Of a DNA stretch of 57,190 bases, positions 44,844 to 52,246 are shown one piece after another. The translations under genes and the position numbers were made by a program. The number at the start of each line of letters is the position of its first letter. The stretch's first letter is position 1. Where the stretch lies: positions 1 through 57,190 of the forward strand of contig NZ_LVYD01000079.1 in NCBI RefSeq assembly GCF_002077945.1, in the 5' to 3' direction. Origin of the DNA: Niastella vici (GTDB taxonomy: Bacteria; Bacteroidota; Bacteroidia; Chitinophagales; Chitinophagaceae). Under the pieces are notes generated by a model. That model worked only from the letters and a program-made list of their open reading frames with translations. It was not told the origin of the DNA and searched no databases.

Positions 44844-46349
44844 TTACTTCTTACCGCCAAAAGATCTTAAACGTTTTTGTATCGTTTGCCACACGGGTAA
44901 TACATCGGGCGAAAGATCAAAATACAATACACCGGCTGCGAATAATGCAATGAAGGTAATGCTGCGCAGGAAGATCCAGCCAATTCCCTGAAAGCGGTCA
45001 AACAGAAAATAGCAGCTAACATAACAAACTGCTCCCAATATAAGTGAGTAAACCGATTTGCCGGTAAAGGGCTGCAGTTTGAATTTCTTCCATAAGAATG
45101 AATAGCGGATAGCATTGTAAACGGTAATGGCAAACAAATTGGCAATGGCCGGGCCCACCGCTTTCAGTTCTACGGTAAGTATATAATTTAATGGCAGCGT
45201 AAGTAGCAATAAGATAATTCCGCTTACAAATTCCACTTTCCAGAAAATGCTTGTGCTAATGATCTGCGAATTCACGCCCGTACCCATATCAATTAATTTG
45301 GTAAACCCGATGTACAGGAAAATGATGCGCGCATCGAGGTAGCCTGGTTTTAAGTGAAAGGAGAGTACGCCATCGGTAAAATTGAGCCATACCAGGGAGA
45401 ACATGCCAATAGCAAATAACAACTGGTTAATGCTGCTGCGATGGTATACGCGGTCGATAAAGCCCATATTCTTGTCTTTCCAGGCTTGCGCCAATGGACC
45501 CATTGCAGCTGAACTAATGGCCCGTTGTGGCGCCGCTATGAGGCTACTCATATTTTGCGCCAAAGAATAAATGCCCACAAAGGCCAATCCATTTGCTACT
45601 GCAGAGCCTATTACCAGGGTATCGAATACCTGTGCAATATTGAATACCAGGTTGCCGCTCCAGACGAAGATGCCCACCCTGATGATCTTTTTATAGAATT
45701 TTTGGGTTACCCGGCTGATCTTAAATGTAAGATGCAGCTGACGCGTTACAATGAGATAAAACAGCAGCGCCAGGGCAATGCCTATATAGGTAAATGCATA
45801 CACTTTTATAAAAACGTCGAAACTTTTAATGACCCGCATGAGGGTGAGCACAATGAGGAGGGTGGCAAACAGGCGGAACAATATTTCTTTCAGAAAATTG
45901 GTAACAACCGATTTGCGCAGCTGCCAGGCAAAGGCTTCCAGAATGGAATAGATCGACAGGCCGAAACCAAAAGGAAAAAGCCAGTAATAATAATAAACGA
46001 CTGCCGGGGAGTTATCTGCATACAGGCTTACCACATATTTCTTGAAAACAATTCCGCTGATCATTACAAACACAAAGGCCGTAATACTGGTCACCAGGGC
46101 CAGGGCGATCATATCATTTTTTTGCGGCGGAAGGTTGTCGTTATAATAGGGAAAGAATTTGGTCACATAATAGGTAATGCCAATATTCGAGAAAGAGAAC
46201 ATAATGGTGGCAAAGGCCTGAAAGGTGTTTACCAGCCCATATTGCGCTTCGGCAAACCCTTTTGCATACAGGAAAGTATTCAACAGCCCCAACGCAAATC
46301 CTATATACACCAGAATAGAAGAAATAATACTTTGCCGCCGTATGCTCAT
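44844..46349 (-). CDS. Polysaccharide flippase-like membrane protein (MOP superfamily)
   Basis: This 501-residue inner-membrane protein has about 14 hydrophobic helices and no signal peptide. The opening RRQSIISSILVYIGFALGLLNTFLYAK and the pattern of Gly/Pro-bearing helices are those of the oligosaccharide flippase/Wzx group of the MOP superfamily. It likely flips a lipid-linked saccharide across the inner membrane. Its ATG overlaps the stop of the M1 peptidase by one base (TAATG), so the two are probably co-translated. No glycosyltransferase lies nearby. Confidence 0.85.
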   Translation of the reverse strand: MSIRRQSIISSILVYIGFALGLLNTFLYAKGFAEAQYGLVNTFQAFATIMFSFSNIGITYYVTKFFPYYNDNLPPQKNDMIALALVTSITAFVFVMISGIVFKKYVVSLYADNSPAVVYYYYWLFPFGFGLSIYSILEAFAWQLRKSVVTNFLKEILFRLFATLLIVLTLMRVIKSFDVFIKVYAFTYIGIALALLFYLIVTRQLHLTFKISRVTQKFYKKIIRVGIFVWSGNLVFNIAQVFDTLVIGSAVANGLAFVGIYSLAQNMSSLIAAPQRAISSAAMGPLAQAWKDKNMGFIDRVYHRSSINQLLFAIGMFSLVWLNFTDGVLSFHLKPGYLDARIIFLYIGFTKLIDMGTGVNSQIISTSIFWKVEFVSGIILLLLTLPLNYILTVELKAVGPAIANLFAITVYNAIRYSFLWKKFKLQPFTGKSVYSLILGAVCYVSCYFLFDRFQGIGWIFLRSITFIALFAAGVLYFDLSPDVLPVWQTIQKRLRSFGGKK

Positions 46350-48043
46350 TAACCTGCCTTTTTCACAATGATATAAAAATTCCTGTCAACGCTGAAACCC
46401 GTGTCATTGGCATTGCCCGAAATAATGGTCCATTCTTCATTGGCGTGGATCCATTTTTCCTGATTGCTCCATTTCACTTTCAATGGCATGCCAAATCCTT
46501 TGATGCAATTCGTGAACCTGAATTTCAGGTCCTTTCCCTTGATGGAATATTCAAGCACCGGTATCTGCGTGGTGCGAAGATATTGATCAAATATCTTTGA
46601 AAGATCAATACCGCTGCGGCGGCTTATATAGTCCTCCACTTCTTTGCTGGTAACCATTTTGTGGTAAAAGGTCTTGTTCAGTCCGCGCAGGATAGTCCTA
46701 AAGCTGCTGTCGTTGTTGATGATCTGCCGTATCGTGTGCAGCAGGTTGCCGCCTTTATAGTACATATCGTCGCTGCCTTCCCTGTTCACCCCATATGGCC
46801 CAATAATGGGAATATCGTTATGGATAAGCTCGCGGGTGCCCACGCAATAGGCGTTGCCAGCTTCTACCCCATATTCACAGGTGGTGAACAGGGTTTCTGA
46901 ATAATTGGTAAAGCCTTCATGCACCCACATATCGGCAATATCGTTGGTGGTAATGTTGTTGGCAAACCATTCGTGGCCGCTTTCATGCACAATAATAAAA
47001 TCCCACTTGTTGCCCCAGCCGGTGCCTGAAAGGTCGCGGCCCAGGTAGCCGTTCTGAAAACCGTTGCCATAGGCTACGGCGCTTTGGTGTTCCATACCCA
47101 GGTGCGGCGTTTCAACCAGCTTGTACCCATCTTCATAAAAAGGGTAGGGGCCAAACCAGTACTCAAAACATTTCAGCATTTTGGCTGCCTGGGTAAATTG
47201 CTTTTGGGCTTTCTCCTGGTCATAATCAAGTACCCAGTAATCGCAATCCAGCTTGCCTTTCTCGCCCGCAAAATCCTCGTGCCAGGTTACGTATTTACCA
47301 ATGTAGGGAACGATGTTATAATTATTGATGGGGTTTTTTACTTCCCAGGTATAGGTGGTGGTACCGTTGTTATTGGGCGTTTTGGCGTTGAGCCGGCCAT
47401 TGCCCACCGCTACCAGCGTGTCGGGAACGGTTATGGCGAGGCTGGCGCCGTTATCAGGTTCGTCGCTCTGGTGGTCTTTACAGGGATACCAAACGCTGGC
47501 GCCCAGTCCCTGGCAGGCCACAGTCATCCAGGGGCGGCCCTGTTTGTCCTTATTCCAAATCCAGCCGCCATCCCAGGGCGCATGCACCGCCTCGCGGGGC
47601 TGGCCATGGTATTTCACTTCAAGGGAATGTATTGTATTGGCGGTAAGTGCCGGCATGGTCACAAACCAGGCATTGCCTTCCCGTTGAAAAAGCAGCGGGG
47701 TGTTGCCGGTTTTTGCGATCAATAAAATGCTGTCGATAATAAGGGGTTGCTGCAGATCGATCTGCAGTTTGTTGTAAGGCCGTAAAACCTTTATGGTAAG
47801 CCTGTTTGTTGCCTGAATGGCTTTGGTGGCGTAGTCAGGCGTAACGGCTATATCGTAGCGTAATACGTCCCACCACGCTCTTTCAGGGGTAATAGTGCCC
47901 CGCAGCGTATCCTGGTGGGTGAACTGTTTTTTACTGCTCAGCGGTTGTGCGGCGCAGGAAGCAGCCATGAAAATGAAAAATGAGAAATGAAGAATGCGAA
48001 ATGAAAAAGGTTGGGTAATGTTCCTTTGTTTTATTTTAATCAC
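46349..48043 (-). CDS. M1-family metallopeptidase (aminopeptidase N-like)
   Basis: This exported zinc peptidase is about 564 residues long. Zinc ligands His353, His357 and Glu376 are in HESGHEW and VHEGFTNYSE (HExxH-x18-E), with the substrate-anchoring GMEHQ before them (counterpart of GAMEN). I prefer GTG 48043 as start: it gives a normal signal peptide (MIKIKQRNITQPFSFRILHF onward, ending around AASC AAQ). The ATG at 48097 would leave only a few bases to the divergent gene. The hydrophobic core of this signal is encoded by a 7-bp tandem repeat. AASC may act as a weak lipobox. It is coupled to the flippase by a one-base overlap. Confidence 0.9.
   Translation of the reverse strand: MIKIKQRNITQPFSFRILHFSFFIFMAASCAAQPLSSKKQFTHQDTLRGTITPERAWWDVLRYDIAVTPDYATKAIQATNRLTIKVLRPYNKLQIDLQQPLIIDSILLIAKTGNTPLLFQREGNAWFVTMPALTANTIHSLEVKYHGQPREAVHAPWDGGWIWNKDKQGRPWMTVACQGLGASVWYPCKDHQSDEPDNGASLAITVPDTLVAVGNGRLNAKTPNNNGTTTYTWEVKNPINNYNIVPYIGKYVTWHEDFAGEKGKLDCDYWVLDYDQEKAQKQFTQAAKMLKCFEYWFGPYPFYEDGYKLVETPHLGMEHQSAVAYGNGFQNGYLGRDLSGTGWGNKWDFIIVHESGHEWFANNITTNDIADMWVHEGFTNYSETLFTTCEYGVEAGNAYCVGTRELIHNDIPIIGPYGVNREGSDDMYYKGGNLLHTIRQIINNDSSFRTILRGLNKTFYHKMVTSKEVEDYISRRSGIDLSKIFDQYLRTTQIPVLEYSIKGKDLKFRFTNCIKGFGMPLKVKWSNQEKWIHANEEWTIISGNANDTGFSVDRNFYIIVKKAG
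47973..48007. repeat. Heptad tandem repeat inside the M1 peptidase signal sequence
   Basis: Five in-phase 7-mers read ATGAAAA, ATGAGAA, ATGAAGA, ATGCGAA, ATGAAAA on the plus strand. On the minus strand the tract encodes the Phe/Ile-rich SFRILHFSFFIF stretch of the signal peptide. Confidence 0.8.
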
Positions 48044-48057
48044 TCTGATATAATTTA
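48025..48057 (+). promoter_or_regulatory. Candidate promoter of the peptide-binding lipoprotein gene
   Basis: TTTG at 48025-48028, a 20-base spacer, then TATAATTTA at 48049-48057 give a good match to the Bacteroidota -33/-7 pair apart from the final G. It lies about 58 bases before ATG 48115 and overlaps the beginning of the divergent M1 gene. Confidence 0.5.
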
Positions 48058-48114
48058 AATTAGCGAATTGAAGAAAGCGAAACGAAGGGCGATCCATCAG
48101 CTAACTTGTTCAAT

Positions 48115-49743
48115 ATGCGTGGTAAAGTAACATATTTTGCGGTCTTTTTCGGTTTGATTTTGGTTAATTCATGCGGCAACCGTACAAACGGCGATAAACA
48201 GGTATTTCATTACAATGAAGCTACCGGCATCGCCACCCTTGACCCCGCCTTTGCAAAGAACCAATCGATCATTTGGGCGGTTCATCAGTTATACAATACG
48301 CTGGTTGAAACCAATGATGCCCTGGCCATCGTTCCTTCCCTGGCTTATCGCTGGGAGGTATCGGCTGACCGCAAGGTATATACGTTTCACCTGCGCCCCG
48401 GCGTCTTCTTTCACGATAACGAGGCTTTCCCGAAAGGGAAGGGCCGTGCCCTCACCGCTTATGATGTAGAGTACAGCTTTAACCGCATTATTGACCCCGC
48501 CACCGCCAGCAGCGGCGCCTGGATCTTCAATGACCGGGTCGATGACAGGCTGGGGTTTAAAGCGCTGAACGATTCCACCTTTCGCTTAACGCTGAAAACG
48601 CCTTTTGCGCCCATCCTCGGCCTCCTCAGCATGCAATATTGTTCGGTGGTGCCCAAAGAAGTGGTGACAAAATATGGACCCGATTTCCGCAATCATCCCT
48701 GCGGTACCGGTCCGTTCAAATTCACGGCCTGGGAAGAAGGGCAGGCCATGATATTGCAGAAGAATGAACACTATTTTGAACGCGACAGCACGGGCAGGTC
48801 CCTGCCTTACCTCGATGGCATCAAGATCACGTTCTTCGACAGCAAGGCCACCGAATTCCTGTTATTTCAGCAGGGCAAGCTCGATTTTATCAATGATATC
48901 GACCCTTCTTTCAAGGATGAGATCCTTACCAAAAAAGGACAATTGCGCAAAGACTGGCAGGGCAGGATCATTCTGTCGAAACATTCTTACCTCAATACCG
49001 AATACCTCGGCATTCTGGTTGACAAGGACAATCCCCAGGTGAACAATTCGCCCCTGCGGTTGAAAGAAGTGCGGCAGGCGATCAATTACGGGTTCGACCG
49101 CCGCAAGATGATCATGTACCTGTACAATTCGAAAGGGATGCCTGCCGAGAGCGGATTTATTCCTGCCGGCCTGCCTTCTTTTGATTCAGCTGTTGTAAAA
49201 GGCTATACCTATAACCCGGCCAAAACGCGGGCATTGTTAAAGACGGCCGGTTTTCCCGATGGCGAAGGCCTGCCCGAAATAAAACTGCTCACCATTGCCA
49301 CCTACAGCGATATTGCCAGTTTTATTGCCCGGCAACTGGAAGAATCGGGCATTAAAATACAGGTAGAGGTAGAACCAAAAAGTTTGTTGCTGGAGCAAAC
49401 GGCCAAATCGGAGGCCCTGTTCTTCCGCGGCAGCTGGATCGCCGATTTTCCTGAAGCAGAAAATTATTTAAGCGTATTTTATAGCAATAACCCCGCGCCG
49501 CCTAATTATACCCGTTATCACAATCCCCGTTTCGATGCGTTGTATGAGCAGGCCATGGTAACGGAGAACGACAGCCTGCGGTATAAGTTATACCAGCAAA
49601 TGGATCAATTGGTGATAGACGATGCGCCGGTGGTGCCGCTTTGGTATGATGAGGTAATTCGATTGGTACATCCGAACGTAAAACAATTCAACACTAATGG
49701 ATTAAACCTGCTTGAGTTGAGAAGAACCTATTTACAGAAATAA
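48115..49743 (+). CDS. ABC-type peptide-binding lipoprotein (SBP family 5)
   Basis: This is a 542-residue solute-binding lipoprotein starting at ATG 48115 (a TTG nine bases earlier is rejected); signal peptide ends VNSC, Cys20. Family-5 landmarks are TLDPAFAKNQSIIWAVHQLYNTLVE, the core YTFHLRPGVFFHDNEAF, LTAYDVEYSFNRI and NHPCGTGPFKF, and near the end the YHNPRFDALYEQA region. It binds oligopeptides or similar ligands for import. No permease or ATPase subunit is adjacent, so it must work with components elsewhere or have another role. Confidence 0.93.
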   Translation: MRGKVTYFAVFFGLILVNSCGNRTNGDKQVFHYNEATGIATLDPAFAKNQSIIWAVHQLYNTLVETNDALAIVPSLAYRWEVSADRKVYTFHLRPGVFFHDNEAFPKGKGRALTAYDVEYSFNRIIDPATASSGAWIFNDRVDDRLGFKALNDSTFRLTLKTPFAPILGLLSMQYCSVVPKEVVTKYGPDFRNHPCGTGPFKFTAWEEGQAMILQKNEHYFERDSTGRSLPYLDGIKITFFDSKATEFLLFQQGKLDFINDIDPSFKDEILTKKGQLRKDWQGRIILSKHSYLNTEYLGILVDKDNPQVNNSPLRLKEVRQAINYGFDRRKMIMYLYNSKGMPAESGFIPAGLPSFDSAVVKGYTYNPAKTRALLKTAGFPDGEGLPEIKLLTIATYSDIASFIARQLEESGIKIQVEVEPKSLLLEQTAKSEALFFRGSWIADFPEAENYLSVFYSNNPAPPNYTRYHNPRFDALYEQAMVTENDSLRYKLYQQMDQLVIDDAPVVPLWYDEVIRLVHPNVKQFNTNGLNLLELRRTYLQK

Positions 49744-49769
49744 AAAACCTGTAAGGGTTGCTTACAGGT
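49742..49769 (-). terminator. Terminator between the binding protein and msrA
   Basis: ACCTGTAAG and CTTACAGGT (49747-49769) form a nine-bp perfect stem with a five-base loop. On the minus strand it is followed by six Ts (ending msrA); on the plus strand by CTTTC. Confidence 0.82.
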
Positions 49770-49780
49770 CTTTCATTTAG

Positions 49781-50470
49781 TTATTCGTGCTTCAGCTTAC
49801 TCTTGAACACCTTTTGGAACTTCTCCACCTTCGGCCTTATCACAAAATTACAATAGGGTTGTGATCCGTTCTGGTTGAAGTAATCCTGGTGATAATTTTC
49901 GGCTGCGTAGAATTTGGTGTAGGGAGAGATCTCCGTAACAATTGGATTAATAAACGCGCCGCTTTTGTCGAGTTCCGCCTTATACTTCTCTGCTTTTTCC
50001 TTTTGTTCGTTATTGTGGTAGAAAATTACGCTGCGGTATTGCGGGCCCACATCATTACCCTGGCGGTTGAGCGTGGTGGGGTCATGCGTTTTCCAGAACA
50101 CTTCGAGCAGCTCATCATAGGTGATCTTTTTAGGATCGTACACCACCTGTATTACTTCGGCATGCCCTGTAGTGCCGGTGCATACTTCTTTATAGCTGGG
50201 GTTGGCCACGTGCCCGCCGCTGTACCCCGAAGTTGATTTAATAACGCCTTCCAATTCCTGAAAGATAGCTTCTGTACACCAGAAGCAACCGGTACCAAAG
50301 GTGGCGGTATCGGTGGTTGTGTTTACAGAACCATTTGTAGTTGTTGTCATATCCTTACTTATATTCTTTTTTGCGTTTTGTTTTTGTGCGCAGGAAAACA
50401 AAGTTGCCAGTGTTACCAGCACACCGGTAAATAAAAGCTTCATACCATGGTGTTTTAACAGATGTATCAT
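49781..50470 (-). CDS. msrA: Peptide-methionine (S)-S-oxide reductase, lipoprotein form
   Basis: This is a 229-residue protein from ATG 50470 (ATG 50443 is an alternative that begins right at the signal peptide). A lipobox LFSC (Cys27) implies membrane anchoring outside the cytoplasm. The MsrA domain has the catalytic motif GTGCFWCTEAIF (Cys62, Cys65), then GYSGGHVANPSYKEVCTGTTGHAEVIQV and PTTLNRQGNDVGPQYRS. It reduces methionine sulfoxide in exported proteins. No MsrB is fused or adjacent. The exported site fits the nearby redox genes, but no shared regulation is visible. Confidence 0.95.
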   Translation of the reverse strand: MIHLLKHHGMKLLFTGVLVTLATLFSCAQKQNAKKNISKDMTTTTNGSVNTTTDTATFGTGCFWCTEAIFQELEGVIKSTSGYSGGHVANPSYKEVCTGTTGHAEVIQVVYDPKKITYDELLEVFWKTHDPTTLNRQGNDVGPQYRSVIFYHNNEQKEKAEKYKAELDKSGAFINPIVTEISPYTKFYAAENYHQDYFNQNGSQPYCNFVIRPKVEKFQKVFKSKLKHE

Positions 50471-50630
50471 TGTATTGTTATAATTGGTGTAAGTTAAGAC
50501 GGCGAACGAGCGGGTTTTGCAAGCTGGCCGACATTCCTTTCCATTTATCAATTGCTTAACAGGAACACATCATATACGCGGGGTGTGCTGTTGCAGATGT
50601 TAACAATTTACAAAAGTAAAGGTTGGAAAA

Positions 50631-50661
50631 ATAAAAAACCCTCCCGGTACATCGGAAGGGT
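50631..50661 (-). terminator. Terminator of the basic-tail exported protein gene
   Basis: ACCCTCCCG/CGGAAGGGT (50638-50661, one mismatch) is followed on the minus strand by a T run (TTTTTATT). It ends the gene at 50692. Confidence 0.8.
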
Positions 50662-50691
50662 CTGCGTAACTATACTTGGATATTCAAAATT

Positions 50692-51555
50692 CTATCTTCT
50701 TCTCCTTCTTACCGTTGTAGTGGTACGGGAATATTTTCTGCCCCGGGGGCCCTGCACCGTAGTGGTTCTGCGGGTAACGCGGTAATTATTGACTGCCACG
50801 GTATGGCGGGTCCTTACCGTAACCGAGGTAACGCGCATGGGCCGGTAAATACGGGGCGCCACTACTACGCGGCGGGTGGTAACCACGGCATAATGCGGGT
50901 GGTAATGGTAGCGAATGGGCCGGTAAACCGCGAAGGCCATGGGCCGCCAGGGACGCCACCAAACGGGGTGTGCGCGCCAGGTAAAGGGCGATACCCATAC
51001 CACGTAAGCAGGGGCGTATACATACCGTACACAGGGCCAACCCCATACATTCACAATAATGCCATTCTCTGCAAATTCAGTATTGGGACCACCGGCCAGT
51101 GATGAATTGGGTGCAATAAAAGTATTCTCCTGGCTGTCGTCGGGTTCAACAATGGTTTCTTCGCCAAAAATATCTTCATCGCCAACGATCTCGATCACCG
51201 CATTGTCTTTTCCGGTTTTTTCCAGTTCTATTACCGCAATATCCTGGCTTTCCTTTTCGCTCACCAGGGCCTGCAGCACAAATACATGTACGTCGTTCTC
51301 GCGTTTGCTCACTACTTTAATATAATCGGTTTTGCCGTCTTCGTTGAGGTCGAGGTTATTGACCTGGCTATTTTCAGAATTAAGGAGTTTTTCGAATTCT
51401 TCGGGTGAACCGGCCTTTTTAAACAGGTCGAGGGCGCCCTGCAGGCTGAAATTATCGCCGGGTAAACCGGTTGAATCGGGTTGCTGATCCTGGGCCTGTA
51501 CTTGATAAGTGCTTGCAGCTAATACGATAAGCACTCCGGGTAAAAGATGCTTCAT
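50692..51555 (-). CDS. Exported protein with acidic front and strongly basic Thr/Arg tail
   Basis: This is a 287-residue protein with a signal peptide (YQVQAQ). The first half is acidic and has an EF-hand-like loop DLNEDGKTDYI near residue 75, possibly a metal site. A Trp/Pro-rich middle (VWVSPFTWRAHPVWWRPWRP) is followed by a tail rich in Arg, Thr and Val ending VRRRRR. The charge asymmetry is striking. I do not recognise a named family, although similar proteins are frequent in Chitinophagaceae. Possible roles are envelope binding or nucleic-acid or polysaccharide contact; none is shown. Confidence 0.75.
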   Translation of the reverse strand: MKHLLPGVLIVLAASTYQVQAQDQQPDSTGLPGDNFSLQGALDLFKKAGSPEEFEKLLNSENSQVNNLDLNEDGKTDYIKVVSKRENDVHVFVLQALVSEKESQDIAVIELEKTGKDNAVIEIVGDEDIFGEETIVEPDDSQENTFIAPNSSLAGGPNTEFAENGIIVNVWGWPCVRYVYAPAYVVWVSPFTWRAHPVWWRPWRPMAFAVYRPIRYHYHPHYAVVTTRRVVVAPRIYRPMRVTSVTVRTRHTVAVNNYRVTRRTTTVQGPRGRKYSRTTTTVRRRRR

Positions 51556-51688
51556 GTTGCAATAGAGTTTTTCTTCAGACGGGTTATGAAAAGAAAGGTT
51601 TAAACAGGGCGAACGGGTATATTTGATATATTATTATTCATAAATATATAAAAACAAATTGCATAATTAAAACAGGTGCAGTATTATT

Positions 51689-52171
51689 ATGGCCGCTTTA
51701 TTGATAAGTATGAAGAAAATTGAGAATTTCCTGTTTCTGCCAATTATAGTGCTGGTGTTTTACAGTATATCGAAGTATAATGAAACATCGATTGACCTGA
51801 ATGTGTTTGATACTTTTTATGTAATACAAAGCGGTATTGTTACCGGCTTGTTTGCGTGTTGGCTGTTTGTTGTAATTCTTCTTCTTAAGTTGATCAGGCG
51901 GCGGCAGGGGTTGGTACATCGAAAATTTGTATTTACCTATAATACACTAACGCTGTTGTTTTTTGGCGTGTTTATGTTGGGCGTGTGGCATACCAGTCCA
52001 GCAAACGGTGCGGGCTACTCCAATACGGAACTGGATGCATTGATCTTCAAAAATAAATTGCGCCTGGTGGCCGTCTGGTGCTTTCTTGTTGTGCAGGTTA
52101 TTTTTCTGATATATTTCTTTATACAGTTTGCCAAAAAACCGGTTCCTGCCAAATCGCAGGGCAATGTGTGA
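51689..52171 (+). CDS. Small polytopic membrane protein with COX1-like motif
   Basis: This 160-residue protein has four hydrophobic helices. An in-frame ATG seven codons in (51710) is a possible alternative start (MKKIENFLF). The segment IDLNVFDTFYVIQSG resembles the DTYFVIAHFH loop of cytochrome oxidase subunit I, but the His ligands are missing. This may be coincidence or a distant relic. No known family is assigned. It is read toward the MutS2-like gene 75 bases downstream. Confidence 0.65.
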   Translation: MAALLISMKKIENFLFLPIIVLVFYSISKYNETSIDLNVFDTFYVIQSGIVTGLFACWLFVVILLLKLIRRRQGLVHRKFVFTYNTLTLLFFGVFMLGVWHTSPANGAGYSNTELDALIFKNKLRLVAVWCFLVVQVIFLIYFFIQFAKKPVPAKSQGNV

Positions 52172-52214
52172 CCAGGTTCTGCCCGCGCAATTACCCACAA
52201 CCAAAAAACTATAT

Positions 52215-52222
52215 TACCTTTG
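52215..52222 (+). promoter_or_regulatory. Candidate -7 box of the MutS2-like gene
   Basis: TACCTTTG matches TAnnTTTG and is 24 bases before ATG 52247, like the box before the AHSA1-type gene. No clear -33 TTTG was found. Confidence 0.4.
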
Positions 52223-52246
52223 CCGGTTCGAGAAGAGGTATTTTAT

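Noticed and set aside
45525..46352. Long open frame antisense to the flippase gene
   Set aside because: It lies fully over a convincing membrane protein gene and its translation has no domain pattern; it is a shadow of the codon usage on the other strand.
48044..48097. ATG 48097 as start of the M1 peptidase
   Set aside because: It would leave almost no space to the divergent lipoprotein gene and add a non-signal-like extension; GTG 48043 gives a proper signal peptide.
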